This document shows, one piece after another, positions 54,597-62,721 of a stretch of DNA of 64,000 nt. The stretch spans positions 1,240,001-1,304,000 of the forward strand of contig OZ244981.1 of the NCBI GenBank assembly GCA_965223085.1, read 5' to 3'. Below the pieces are notes generated by a model, which searched no databases, was not told where the DNA came from, and saw only the letters and a list, made by a program, of their open reading frames with translations. A program made the position numbers and the translations under genes. Origin of the DNA: CBDCVO01 sp965223085. GTDB taxonomy: Bacteria; Pseudomonadota; Gammaproteobacteria; Ga0077536. How positions within the stretch are numbered: position 1 is the first letter of the stretch; every line of letters begins with the position of its first letter.

Positions 54597-55204
54597 TTTA
54601 TGTGCGCCTCTTTCGCGAGCCCACGCAACACTTCTCGAATTATTTCCTCGCTTGGCTTGCCGTCGGTATCAGCAGCGCTGACTAGGCGGCTCGCCTCCGG
54701 TGGTTTGTAACCGAGTGCTATCAGTCCACTCACCGCATCACTGACGGCGTCGCCAGCCGGCGTGGACATTACCGCTGCACCCAGTGTTGAGACTGCGGCC
54801 CAATCCTGGACACGATCACGCATTTCAACGATCAAACGTTCAGCGGTTTTTTTGCCGATACCAGGTAGCGCGGTAAGCCGAGCTACATCGCCTTGCTGAA
54901 TACAAGCAACGAAATCGTCGGCCTGGATCCCAGAGAGGATCGCCAAGGCCATTTTCGCCCCGACCCCGCTAACTTTGAGCAAAGTGCGAAATAGGCGACG
55001 CTCACCCAAGGTAGCAAAGCCGAACAAACGCTGTGCGTCGTCGCGCAAATGCATATGGGTGTGCAAAATGACTTCCTGCTCCAATTCCGGCAAAGCCCAA
55101 ATCGTCGTCATTGGGGCCTCGAGCTCGTAACCTACCCCGTGGCAATCGATGAGCAACCACGGGGGGCGCTTATCGATTAGCCGACCTTGCAAGCGCCCGA
55201 TCAT
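54593..55204 (-). CDS. ruvA: Holliday junction helicase RuvA
   Basis: 203 residues from the ATG at 55204 (MIGRLQGRL, the family N-terminus); a GTG at 55213 is in frame but less likely. OB-fold domain, then helix-hairpin-helix motifs (LFRTLLKVSGVGAKMALAILSG; RLTALPGIGKKTAERLIVEM) and a C-terminal domain (AVSGLIALGYKPPEASRLVSA). Binds the junction and recruits RuvB. Overlaps ruvC by 4 bp (ATGA). Confidence 0.97.
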   Translation of the reverse strand: MIGRLQGRLIDKRPPWLLIDCHGVGYELEAPMTTIWALPELEQEVILHTHMHLRDDAQRLFGFATLGERRLFRTLLKVSGVGAKMALAILSGIQADDFVACIQQGDVARLTALPGIGKKTAERLIVEMRDRVQDWAAVSTLGAAVMSTPAGDAVSDAVSGLIALGYKPPEASRLVSAADTDGKPSEEIIREVLRGLAKEAHIK

Positions 55205-55713
55205 GCACGCCACCGGCGCGCTTGGCGACGACCAAGCGGCGCTGAGTTTGAATCATAATGGCCGTGACAGATCGCCGCAGCGAGCGCATCGGCCGCATCG
55301 GTCGCTGGTTGATCGGGCAAACTTAACAATAAAGACACCATGTATTGAATTTGGGTTTTATCGGCGTGACCCCTACCGACCACCGCTTGCTTTATTTCAT
55401 TCGGGGAATATTCGAACGTCGCGACATCGAGCGTCGCGGCCGCGACGATGGCGGCACCACGCGCTTGACCGAGCTTGAGAACCGATTCTGCGTTGCGGCT
55501 CATGAAAACTTTCTCCACCACGAGCGCCTTCGGCGTATGGCGACGACACAAGGTTTGCACACGAGCAAAAATATGCTTCAGGCGATCGGGAAATTCATAT
55601 TCGGCGACTTTTAGACAGCCGTGCTCGAGGTGCACCGCTCGCGCGCCCTCCATACGAACCAAACCGTAACCGGTAATACGGGATCCTGGATCGATGCCGA
55701 GGATGACCGTCAA
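55201..55713 (-). CDS. ruvC: Holliday junction resolvase RuvC
   Basis: 170 residues with the acidic active site: LGIDPGSRITGYGLV (Asp), VVEKVF (Glu) and QPATDAADALAAAICHGH (two Asp). Cuts the junction after RuvAB branch migration. Seventeen bp after yebC. Confidence 0.97.
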   Translation of the reverse strand: MTVILGIDPGSRITGYGLVRMEGARAVHLEHGCLKVAEYEFPDRLKHIFARVQTLCRRHTPKALVVEKVFMSRNAESVLKLGQARGAAIVAAATLDVATFEYSPNEIKQAVVGRGHADKTQIQYMVSLLLSLPDQPATDAADALAAAICHGHYDSNSAPLGRRQARRWRA

Positions 55714-55730
55714 CGCTACGCTACCACGCG

Positions 55731-56480
55731 CTAGGCGTCGATCTCGGCCAGGACTTCGTCGGCGATTTCAGCATTTGAATAGACCTTCTGAACATCGTCC
55801 AATTCTTCGAGCATATCGAGCAACTTCATCATGCCTTGGGCTTGCTCTAAATCCAAAGGGTTGGCGGTTTCTGCGCGCATCGTAACTTCAGCGGACTCCG
55901 ATACGCAGCCGGCGGTGGCCATCTTTGCTTTGACTTCGCTAAATAGATCGGGGTCGGTTAATACGTCTACTGATCCGTCGTGGTAGCCAATTACATCTTC
56001 TGCACCCGCCTCCAACGCGGCTTCCATAATACTGTCTTCGTCCGCATTCGTGGAAAAACTAATCACCCCGCATTTCTTGAACAAATACGACACCGACCCA
56101 TCGGTTCCTAAATTACCGCCACATTTCGTGAACGCGTGGCGCACTTCGGCAACGGTGCGATTGCGATTATCCGTCATGCAATCGACCATCACCGCCGTCC
56201 CACCTGGGCCGTAACCCTCGTAGCGGATCTCGTCGTACTCGGTATTGTCATCACCACCCGCGCCGCGTTTCACTGCGCGTTCGATGGTGTCTTTGGTCAT
56301 ATTGGCAGCCAGCGCTGCATCGATGGCTGCGCGGAGGCGCGGATTCGCGTTCGCGTCGCCGCCACCCATTTTTGACGCCACCGTGATCTCGCGGATTAGA
56401 CGGGTAAATATCTTGCCTTTTTTCGCGTCTTGGCGACTCTTGCGATGGCGAATATTCGCCCATTTACTATGCCCAGCCAT
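55731..56480 (-). CDS. yebC: YebC/TACO1-family protein
   Basis: 249 residues: MAGHSKWANIRHRKSRQDAKKGKIFTRLIREI, the family N-terminus, then AANMTKDTIERAVKRGAGG and VMVDCMTDNRNRTVAEVRHAF. Long described as a transcription regulator; more recent work assigns family members a role in translating proline-rich stretches. The yebC-ruvC-ruvA-ruvB order is conserved. Confidence 0.95.
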   Translation of the reverse strand: MAGHSKWANIRHRKSRQDAKKGKIFTRLIREITVASKMGGGDANANPRLRAAIDAALAANMTKDTIERAVKRGAGGDDNTEYDEIRYEGYGPGGTAVMVDCMTDNRNRTVAEVRHAFTKCGGNLGTDGSVSYLFKKCGVISFSTNADEDSIMEAALEAGAEDVIGYHDGSVDVLTDPDLFSEVKAKMATAGCVSESAEVTMRAETANPLDLEQAQGMMKLLDMLEELDDVQKVYSNAEIADEVLAEIDA

Positions 56481-56515
56481 CTATCTCGTCAATGATTTGC
56501 GCTAGATCCGCAGAA

Positions 56516-57598
56516 CTACGCGTCATTGTTGCCCATGATGACTTGGTCACGCGCCGCAGCAAAATCAAGCAAGCGTTTTATGGGTACAACAGCGCGCGCG
56601 CAAATTTCCGGCGGCACGCGTATCTCGTTAGCGCCGCTGCGCAGCACTTCCGCAATTTTACGTAATCCATTCATCGCCATCCACGGACAGTGCGCGCAGC
56701 TGCGGCAAGTCGCCGATTTACCGCTCGTCGGTGCTTCGAGCAAGATTTTGTCGGGTGACGCAGCTAGCATTTTGTGAAGAATTCCCTGATCGGTGGCAAC
56801 GATGAATTTTTTAGCACCCAACTCGCGCACCGCTTTAATCAGACCGGTTGTCGAGCTGACGACATCGGCTTGGGCAATAACCGAGGGCGGCGATTCGGGA
56901 TGCACCAAGACTTTCGCATCGGGATGTTGCGCGCGCATCTCGCGTAATTCTAAACCCTTGAATTCCTCATGCACGATGCACGCGGAATTCCACAGCAACA
57001 TGTCCGCCCCCGTGTTCGTGCGAATGTAGTCACCGAGATATTTGTCGGGGGCCCACAATATTTTCTCACCTTGTGCATCGAGGTGCTTTACGACATCTAC
57101 CGCACTGCCCGAGGTGACCATCCAATCCGCGCGCGCTTTGACGGCCGCGCTGGTATTCGCGTAGACCACTACGGTGCGATCCGGGTATCGATCGCGGAAC
57201 TCGCCAAACTCATCCGCAGGACAACCCAAGTCGAGCGAACAGTTTGCGTCGAGATCTGGCATCAGGATGCGCTTTTCAGGGTTGAGGATTTTCGCCGTCT
57301 CGCCCATGAAACGAACGCCGGCAACAAGCAATGTTTGGGCGTCGTGCTCATGACCGAAACGCGCCATATCGAGAGAATCGGATACGTGGCCACCCGTTTC
57401 GTCCGCCAGTTCCTGAATAGCCGGATCAGTATAATAATGCGCGATGATGACTGCGTTTTGGGCACGCAATAAGCTTGCGATCTTGTTTTTCAGCGCCTGA
57501 CGTTCGGTACCAGAGATTTGCTCTCGCAGGGTAGGAGGAACATGAAATGTCTGGTTTTCGATGCCGACGGTACCTTCGATCTGATCTATCGATTCCAT
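56516..57598 (-). CDS. nadA: Quinolinate synthase A
   Basis: 360 residues from the ATG at 57598, which has a strong site (GAGGAAATC); the frame extends to 57622. Condenses iminoaspartate with dihydroxyacetone phosphate. The 4Fe-4S Cys ligands are in NCSLDLGCP, NSACIVHEE and CRSCAHCPWMAMNGL; other signatures are HYYTDPAIQELADETGG and HPESPPSVIAQADVVSSTTGLI. Located between aspS and yebC. Confidence 0.96.
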   Translation of the reverse strand: MESIDQIEGTVGIENQTFHVPPTLREQISGTERQALKNKIASLLRAQNAVIIAHYYTDPAIQELADETGGHVSDSLDMARFGHEHDAQTLLVAGVRFMGETAKILNPEKRILMPDLDANCSLDLGCPADEFGEFRDRYPDRTVVVYANTSAAVKARADWMVTSGSAVDVVKHLDAQGEKILWAPDKYLGDYIRTNTGADMLLWNSACIVHEEFKGLELREMRAQHPDAKVLVHPESPPSVIAQADVVSSTTGLIKAVRELGAKKFIVATDQGILHKMLAASPDKILLEAPTSGKSATCRSCAHCPWMAMNGLRKIAEVLRSGANEIRVPPEICARAVVPIKRLLDFAAARDQVIMGNNDA

Positions 57599-57697
57599 CT
57601 TGATTTCCTCCGCACCAGCCACGCCCTGATCACAATAGTCCAGAGTGCATCATACGTGGCGTTTAGAATAGCCCCCAAGCATGGTTAATGAGAAGCA

Positions 57698-59470
57698 CTA
57701 TGATTGCGGCGGCGACTTCAGGCGAATGCCCAGTTCGCGCAATTGCTGATCACCGACTGCGCTCGGGGCGCCGGTCATAAGACAGCTTGCGGTTTGCGTC
57801 TTGGGGAAAGGTATCACGTCTCGAATCGAGCGCTCGCCGGCCATTAGCATAACGAGTCGGTCGAGACCGAAGGCGATCCCACCATGAGGCGGACAACCAT
57901 ATTGCAAGGCTTCAAGCAAAAAGCCAAATTTCTCCTGCGCTTCAGTAGGTCCAATACCTAAGAGATCAAATACGCGGCGCTGCTGTTCAACGTCATGAAT
58001 ACGGATCGATCCACCGCCGATCTCCAAACCATTTAGAACCATGTCATAAGCACGCGATAAGGCCTGTGCGGGAGCACCTGCCAAATCGCTAGTCGCCGTC
58101 GGAGCTGTAAACGGGTGATGGAGCGCATCCCACCGTTTTTGCTCAGCGCTCCAGGCAAACATCGGAAAATCGACAACCCACAGCGGACACCACTGGTGCT
58201 CGTTTATTAAGCCGAGATCTGACCCGAGTTGATCCCGGAGCGCGCCCAGGGCGGCGTTGACGATCGACGCCTCGTCAGCGCCAAAAAATATCACGTCATC
58301 GTTCACAGCGCCGGTACGCGCGAGCACCGCGTCTAGGACGCTATCTGGCAAAAATTTCACGATCGGGGACTGCAAACCCTCACGACCGGCAGCCATATCG
58401 TTAACTTTGATATAAGCAAGTCCCTTGGCACCATAAACAGCCACGAAATCAGCGTAGTCGTCGAGCTGTTTGCGCGGCCAAGCGCCGCCGCCCGGTGCGC
58501 GCAGTGCGGCCACGCGGCCGCTCGCGCTTTGCGCGGGGGCAGCGAAAACTTTGAACTCGACTTCGGCCATGACGTCGGCAAGTTCGACCAGTTCTAGGGG
58601 GTTGCGGAGGTCAGGCCGATCACTTCCATAACGCGCCAGCGCCTCGGCGAAACTTAAGCGCGGGAAAGGCTCGGGCAAGGAGATAGCCAAAACCTCGCGG
58701 AACAAGTCCCTCACCATGGACTCCATCAACGCCGTCACCGAGTCCTCGTCGATAAACGCCATTTCGACATCGAGCTGGGTAAATTCGGGTTGCCGATCGG
58801 CACGCAGATCTTCATCGCGAAAACACCGCACAATTTGATAGTAGCGATCGAAACCGGACATCATCAATAATTGTTTGAATAACTGCGGCGATTGCGGTAA
58901 GGCGAAAAATCGTCCTTGATGGGTGCGGCTGGGAACCAAATAATCCCGCGCACCTTCCGGCGTCGCTTTTGTAAGCACCGGTGTTTCGATATCGGTAAAA
59001 CGTTCCTCGTCTAAGAAGCGACGGAGAAATCGCACCACTTCCGCCCGCAATTTCAAGTTTTTCTGCATGCGCTCGGTACGTAAATCGATGTATCGGTACC
59101 GTAGTCGCATGTCTTCGTGGGTGTGTGCATCGTCGAGCTGGAACGGCGGCGTTTGCGCCGCATTCAAAATCTCAAGTTCCCGTATCAAGATTTCGACCTT
59201 GCCGGTAGGCAGGTTCGGATTGACGGTGCCTTCGGGGCGGTGGCGCACGCGCCCCGTAGCCCGCAGTACATATTCGTTGCGGACCCGCTCGGCACGCGCA
59301 AAACTGTCAGGCGTATCGGGATCGATCACGATTTGCACCACACCATCGCGGTCACGTAAGTCGATGAAAATAACGCCACCATGGTCGCGCCGATGGTGAA
59401 CCCAACCACAGACCGTAACTTCTTGGTCGACTAGCTTCTCGTCGACGTGACCACAATAATGAGTGCGCAT
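57698..59470 (-). CDS. aspS: Aspartyl-tRNA synthetase
   Basis: 590 residues, bacterial type. Anticodon OB-fold (VTVCGWVHHRRDHGGVIFIDLRDRDG), class II motif 2 (RCFRDEDLRADRQPEFTQLDVEMAF), inserted GAD domain (residues about 290-420) and motif 3 (GIAFGLDRLVMLMAGERSIRDVIPFPK). Whether it also charges tRNA-Asn cannot be decided from the sequence alone. The 223 bp between it and the zinc-ribbon gene hold no recognised gene; in several relatives a DUF502 gene lies there. Confidence 0.97.
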   Translation of the reverse strand: MRTHYCGHVDEKLVDQEVTVCGWVHHRRDHGGVIFIDLRDRDGVVQIVIDPDTPDSFARAERVRNEYVLRATGRVRHRPEGTVNPNLPTGKVEILIRELEILNAAQTPPFQLDDAHTHEDMRLRYRYIDLRTERMQKNLKLRAEVVRFLRRFLDEERFTDIETPVLTKATPEGARDYLVPSRTHQGRFFALPQSPQLFKQLLMMSGFDRYYQIVRCFRDEDLRADRQPEFTQLDVEMAFIDEDSVTALMESMVRDLFREVLAISLPEPFPRLSFAEALARYGSDRPDLRNPLELVELADVMAEVEFKVFAAPAQSASGRVAALRAPGGGAWPRKQLDDYADFVAVYGAKGLAYIKVNDMAAGREGLQSPIVKFLPDSVLDAVLARTGAVNDDVIFFGADEASIVNAALGALRDQLGSDLGLINEHQWCPLWVVDFPMFAWSAEQKRWDALHHPFTAPTATSDLAGAPAQALSRAYDMVLNGLEIGGGSIRIHDVEQQRRVFDLLGIGPTEAQEKFGFLLEALQYGCPPHGGIAFGLDRLVMLMAGERSIRDVIPFPKTQTASCLMTGAPSAVGDQQLRELGIRLKSPPQS

Positions 59471-59693
59471 GTATATTGTAACCGTTCGTGATAGGCGGCC
59501 GCAGCATGAGGAACGGCTGCGACAGCGCCCCGATCGCTCGGCTCAGCCGCGGCCCGGCATCTGTCTGGGCGCTCCTAGGAATTAGGGCGACGCGTCGCCA
59601 CGCCGCACATAGACGCGTGAAATCATACGAGGAGATCTCAGTTGCCGCAATTGCAAACCGTCACGGCCGCGATCTGGATCGCTGCGCGCGCGT

Positions 59694-60050
59694 TTATGAC
59701 GATTCGCTACCGCTTGCGGATTTCGTGCTGGGGGTGCTATCGGCGGCGGCGGGTTTTTTGCTCTCCTGTTTGTCGGGCGCCGATCCGGCAGCGGATTTCG
59801 CCGGCGTCTGGTCGTCGCTTTTAGGTTTAGCGGCGTCGTCATCTTTGCCTGCAGCGGCCTTTTTATCTTGGTCGCGAAAATCTGTCACATACCATCCGCT
59901 ACCCTTGAGCTGGAAACCAACCGCTGAAATTATCTTCTCGAGTGACGATTCGCCGCAGGCCGGGCAATCACGCAGGGGATCGTCAGATATTTTTTGGATC
60001 ACTTCTAATTCGTGATCGCAGGTATTACAGCGATATTCGTAAGTCGGCAT
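59694..60050 (-). CDS. FmdB-type zinc-ribbon protein
   Basis: 118 residues from the ATG at 60050 (site GGAAGAC). Residues 1-45 form the zinc ribbon: PTYEYRCNTCDHELEVIQ, then CPACGESSLEKIIS, two CxxC pairs. The rest is a Lys/Ala/Ser/Asp-rich, low-complexity tail that is probably disordered. Often found near aspS. Function unknown. The frame extends to 60101 but that part lacks a ribosome site. Confidence 0.85.
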   Translation of the reverse strand: MPTYEYRCNTCDHELEVIQKISDDPLRDCPACGESSLEKIISAVGFQLKGSGWYVTDFRDQDKKAAAGKDDDAAKPKSDDQTPAKSAAGSAPDKQESKKPAAADSTPSTKSASGSESS

Positions 60051-60303
60051 AGTGTCTTCCGTGGTGATCTCAATGCGCGGAGGATAGGGACAAATCGCCA
60101 AAATTCAAGCCCCAGCACCCCAAAATCTGCGTTGATGTGCTGCACGCAGTTGAGCTGGGCGTAACATATTCGTTATCATTTTGCGGTGTGGTTTGTTCAG
60201 TTGCCGGTCAAAGTAATCGCTTTAGCGGTGTCACGAGATAACGACCACCGTTGTTTTTGCAGCCGCGGTAAGTAGACGACGCGCCGCGAAACCACCTCCT
60301 TAC

Positions 60304-60379
60304 GGGCCGTTAGCTCAGTTGGTAGAGCAGTGGACTTTTAATCCATTGGTCGTAGGTTCGAACCCTACACGGCCCACCA
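60304..60379 (+). tRNA. tRNA-Lys (anticodon TTT)
   Basis: 76 nt with encoded CCA. Acceptor stem GGGCCGT (60304-60310) pairs with ACGGCCC (60369-60375), discriminator A. The D arm is AGCTCAGTTGGTAGAGCA, the anticodon loop CTTTTAA (anticodon TTT), and the T arm contains GGTTCGAACC. An isolated tRNA gene. A TTGAGC-17-TTATCA promoter-like pair lies about 130 bp upstream, too far to be convincing. Confidence 0.97.
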
Positions 60380-60388
60380 GTTTCACCG

Positions 60389-60703
60389 TTAATCGAACCT
60401 AAAAGCGCTTGAGCGTGCGGCAAACGAATCCCGGCAAGCGGGCAGGTCGTAGTGCTGAGGTGCGCCGTTAGCCTTGTAGCCATTGTATGCCGCTGCTTTG
60501 AGGTCGCAATAAATCTCGTCATCGCGTGCGAGCATGCACTGCCGAAAAATCTCCACACGCGCTGGATAAAGCGCCTCGGCGCGTGCGAGCTCGCACGCGA
60601 GGCCGAGTGACTCACGTGCGGGTGCTTGTGACAAGCTCATATAGCGCGCCGCATTCGCGGCACACGAAATGACCACCAAACTCACTAACAGCGTTTTGAG
60701 CAT
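60389..60703 (-). CDS. Small secreted Cys-containing hypothetical protein
   Basis: 104 residues from the ATG at 60703; the frame reaches 60718. Signal peptide MLKTLLVSLVVISCAANA with an Ala-x-Ala cleavage site. The mature part (about 86 residues) is helical-looking with four Cys (LACEL, FRQCM, IYCDL, PACRD), perhaps two disulfides. I do not recognise it. Its stop lies 9 bp after the tRNA-Lys gene on the opposite strand, so transcription converges on the tRNA. Confidence 0.65.
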   Translation of the reverse strand: MLKTLLVSLVVISCAANAARYMSLSQAPARESLGLACELARAEALYPARVEIFRQCMLARDDEIYCDLKAAAYNGYKANGAPQHYDLPACRDSFAARSSAFRFD

Positions 60704-61176
60704 CACACCGACCAGCAAGCGTTGAAGAAACCCCCATCCAGGTGCTGCGCCTCGCTGAGTGGCGGCACCTCTAAACTTGTTTCGGCCGGAGAAAACCTAG
60801 GCTTAAGCGCCGCGCTGTGACACCGCGCACGATCGCGCTAAGCGACACTTCCGTAGCGGGTTTTTGCCTATCTGGCAAGCTCGGTTTTATTGACGGTGGC
60901 TTGGTTCAGTCGTACTGACCGAAACGGCGAGAAAAGGCAGAAAATATAGAAAATATTGCCACGCCCGCGATGTGCTTGGCGGTGGACTCACCCCTACGAG
61001 CGCCACCCTACCCACGCAAGTGCACAGCGCGCACGCTGGAATTACTCACGTGTGCAACGAGCGCTTGGGCATCGTCGTACTGATGACACGTGACGATAGA
61101 TTTGCACCGCGAGCACGAATCCACACAGCGCGTAACTCCGAGTGCGCTTCATCATCTACGTCCTTGGCGGCGAACC
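60704..61176. other. Intergenic region, 473 bp, no gene seen
   Basis: Frames here are short and unlike proteins I know. It must contain the 5' region of the small secreted gene at its left end. The part near 60900-60960 is AT-rich (GAAAATATAGAAAATATTG). I see no terminator or copy of the inverted-repeat element. Confidence 0.5.
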
Positions 61177-61962
61177 TTATACGCGACCACCGTTCGCCAG
61201 CCAGACGTTGAAAGCGATGCCCCCGCCGATGAGCAAACTCTGCGACGCCGTATCTCGAAATTTCACGCCGCGATGCAGATCGGGGATCAGATCAGCGACC
61301 GCGATGTAAATAAAACTCGCCGCGGTAAAGGCGAGAATATAGGGCACCGCCGCTTGCAAAATGCCGAGCCACCACCACGCCGCCAGCGCGCCGATGACCA
61401 TCGCAAAGGAGGACAACAAATTGAACAAGAACGCTCGCGTTACGCTGTAACCATCATTGAGGAGAATGGCGAAATCGCCGATCTCTTGGGGGATTTCATG
61501 GCTCAAGATCGCGATGCCAGTGATAATTCCCAGCTCGATGTTGGATACAAACGCGACGGTTATTAGGATCCCGTCGAGAAAATTGTGGAACGCATCACCG
61601 ATGATGATCAGGGCTCCAGTTTGATGGGTGTCGTGGTCGGCGTGCGCAATATCGTCGTGGTGGGCATGGCGCCATATCAACGCTTTTTCGAGGATGAAGA
61701 ACACGCCGATGCCGGCCAACACAGCTAACATGATAGCTTGCACTCGCGCCGGCCCGACCGCGGCTAACGCTTCTGGCAACAGATGCACAAAACTCGCGCC
61801 GAGCAGGACACCGGTCGCGAAACTCACCAGGTGCTTCAAACTCCAGCTTCGCCACCGCCGCGGCAACGCGAGATAAACTGCGGCAGCGATCACGCTCGCT
61901 GCACAGGCAATCAGCGCGAAGCCGACTATCCACCAAAATACAGATGCGGGTGACCCGCTCAT
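61177..61962 (-). CDS. ZIP-family divalent metal transporter
   Basis: 261 residues with seven to eight membrane helices. The metal motifs are HNFLDGILITVAF (helix 4) and HEIPQEIGDFAIL (helix 5), and a His-rich cytoplasmic loop WRHAHHDDIAHADHDTH (about residues 96-112) precedes them. ZIP proteins import zinc and related metals. A near-ideal Zur box (62005-62019) lies 43 bp upstream of the start, so zinc repression is very likely. This is a zinc-regulated ZIP of the GufA/ZupT type. Confidence 0.9.
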   Translation of the reverse strand: MSGSPASVFWWIVGFALIACAASVIAAAVYLALPRRWRSWSLKHLVSFATGVLLGASFVHLLPEALAAVGPARVQAIMLAVLAGIGVFFILEKALIWRHAHHDDIAHADHDTHQTGALIIIGDAFHNFLDGILITVAFVSNIELGIITGIAILSHEIPQEIGDFAILLNDGYSVTRAFLFNLLSSFAMVIGALAAWWWLGILQAAVPYILAFTAASFIYIAVADLIPDLHRGVKFRDTASQSLLIGGGIAFNVWLANGGRV

Positions 61963-62004
61963 GCGCAGCAGTGACCTTATGTGCAGTTTAGGGCAAACTG
62001 GAGA

Positions 62005-62019
62005 TGTTATAATATAACA
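62005..62019. promoter_or_regulatory. Zur box (zinc uptake regulator operator)
   Basis: TGTTATAATATAACA is a 7-1-7 perfect palindrome and matches the proteobacterial Zur operator core (TGTTATA-N-TATAACA). It is 43 bp upstream of the ZIP transporter start and 190 bp upstream of zur. Element E lies between the box and zur. Confidence 0.9.
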
Positions 62020-62031
62020 ATATCAAAAGCA

Positions 62032-62180
62032 CCAAACCGAATGTTGCACGCGGGCCGCGATCGTGAACCGGTACGCTGCCATTTGCATCGCGGCCTACCT
62101 TAATTGCGGAGAAATGAAACGGTCCGTTCTCAAGCTAGTGGCACCAAGGCGACGTGCGCCTGGTGCATTATCCGGGCTAA
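62032..62180 (-). repeat. Inverted-repeat element E
   Basis: About 149 bp. The right end TGGTGCATTATCCGGGCTAA (within 62159-62180) matches the arm consensus at 19 of 22 positions; the left arm (CCGAATGTTGCAC) matches at 14. Next to the left arm is GGGCCGCGATCGTGAA, comparable to CCGCGGTAGCGAA in D. Read on the minus strand, the right interior (GGCGCACGTCGCCTTGG, then AGCTTGAGAACGG) matches the left interior of B closely. It lies 28 bp before the zur start. Confidence 0.75.
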
Positions 62181-62208
62181 TAATGTTCGAAATTTTTGGA
62201 GCTCTCCT

Positions 62209-62694
62209 ATGACGGACACCGGGGTTCTGCAACGCTTTCAACGTCGTTCGCACAACCATGCACTCTGTGTATCTCGCGCACTGACGAGTGCGGACGCGCA
62301 ATGTCGCGCTCGCGGGCTACGACTCACACCGTTGCGTCGCCGCGTTCTCGAGTTGATCTGGGACAGTCATAAACCCAGTAAAGCCTACGACTTATTGCAA
62401 CATCTAGTGGCCGCGGGCCATCGCGCTGCACCCCCGACAATTTATCGCGCCCTAGGTTTCTTACTCGACGTCGGCCTAATACACCGGATCGCCTCACTGA
62501 ACGCTTATATCGGTTGCGGCGACCCAGCGCGCGGCCACAGCGGACAGTTCCTAATTTGCGAGCGCTGCGGTACGACTGCGGAGCTGGATGACCCCAAAGT
62601 ATCCACCCACATTGTCGCATCCGCTAGCGAGCTCGGTTTCATGGTCACGCATGAAATCGTGGAAATCGCGGGCCTATGCCAGACCTGTCAATAA
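62209..62694 (+). CDS. zur: Zinc uptake regulator Zur (Fur family)
   Basis: 161 residues from the ATG at 62209, preceded by GGAG at a good spacing; the longer frame from 62104 runs through the repeat element. Winged helix (LRLTPLRRRVLELIWDSHKPSKAYDLLQHL, then PPTIYRALGFLLDVGLIHRI) and structural zinc Cys pairs CERCG and CQTCQ. HNHAL and RGHSGQF supply His ligands. Represses zinc uptake genes when zinc is bound; the adjacent box and ZIP gene support Zur rather than Fur. Confidence 0.93.
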   Translation: MTDTGVLQRFQRRSHNHALCVSRALTSADAQCRARGLRLTPLRRRVLELIWDSHKPSKAYDLLQHLVAAGHRAAPPTIYRALGFLLDVGLIHRIASLNAYIGCGDPARGHSGQFLICERCGTTAELDDPKVSTHIVASASELGFMVTHEIVEIAGLCQTCQ

Positions 62695-62721
62695 CAAGGC
62701 CGAGCTATTTTTGGGTCTCCT

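Noticed and set aside
62104..62208. 35-residue N-terminal extension of Zur
   Set aside because: It is translated element E sequence; the ATG at 62209 has a ribosome site and gives standard Zur length.
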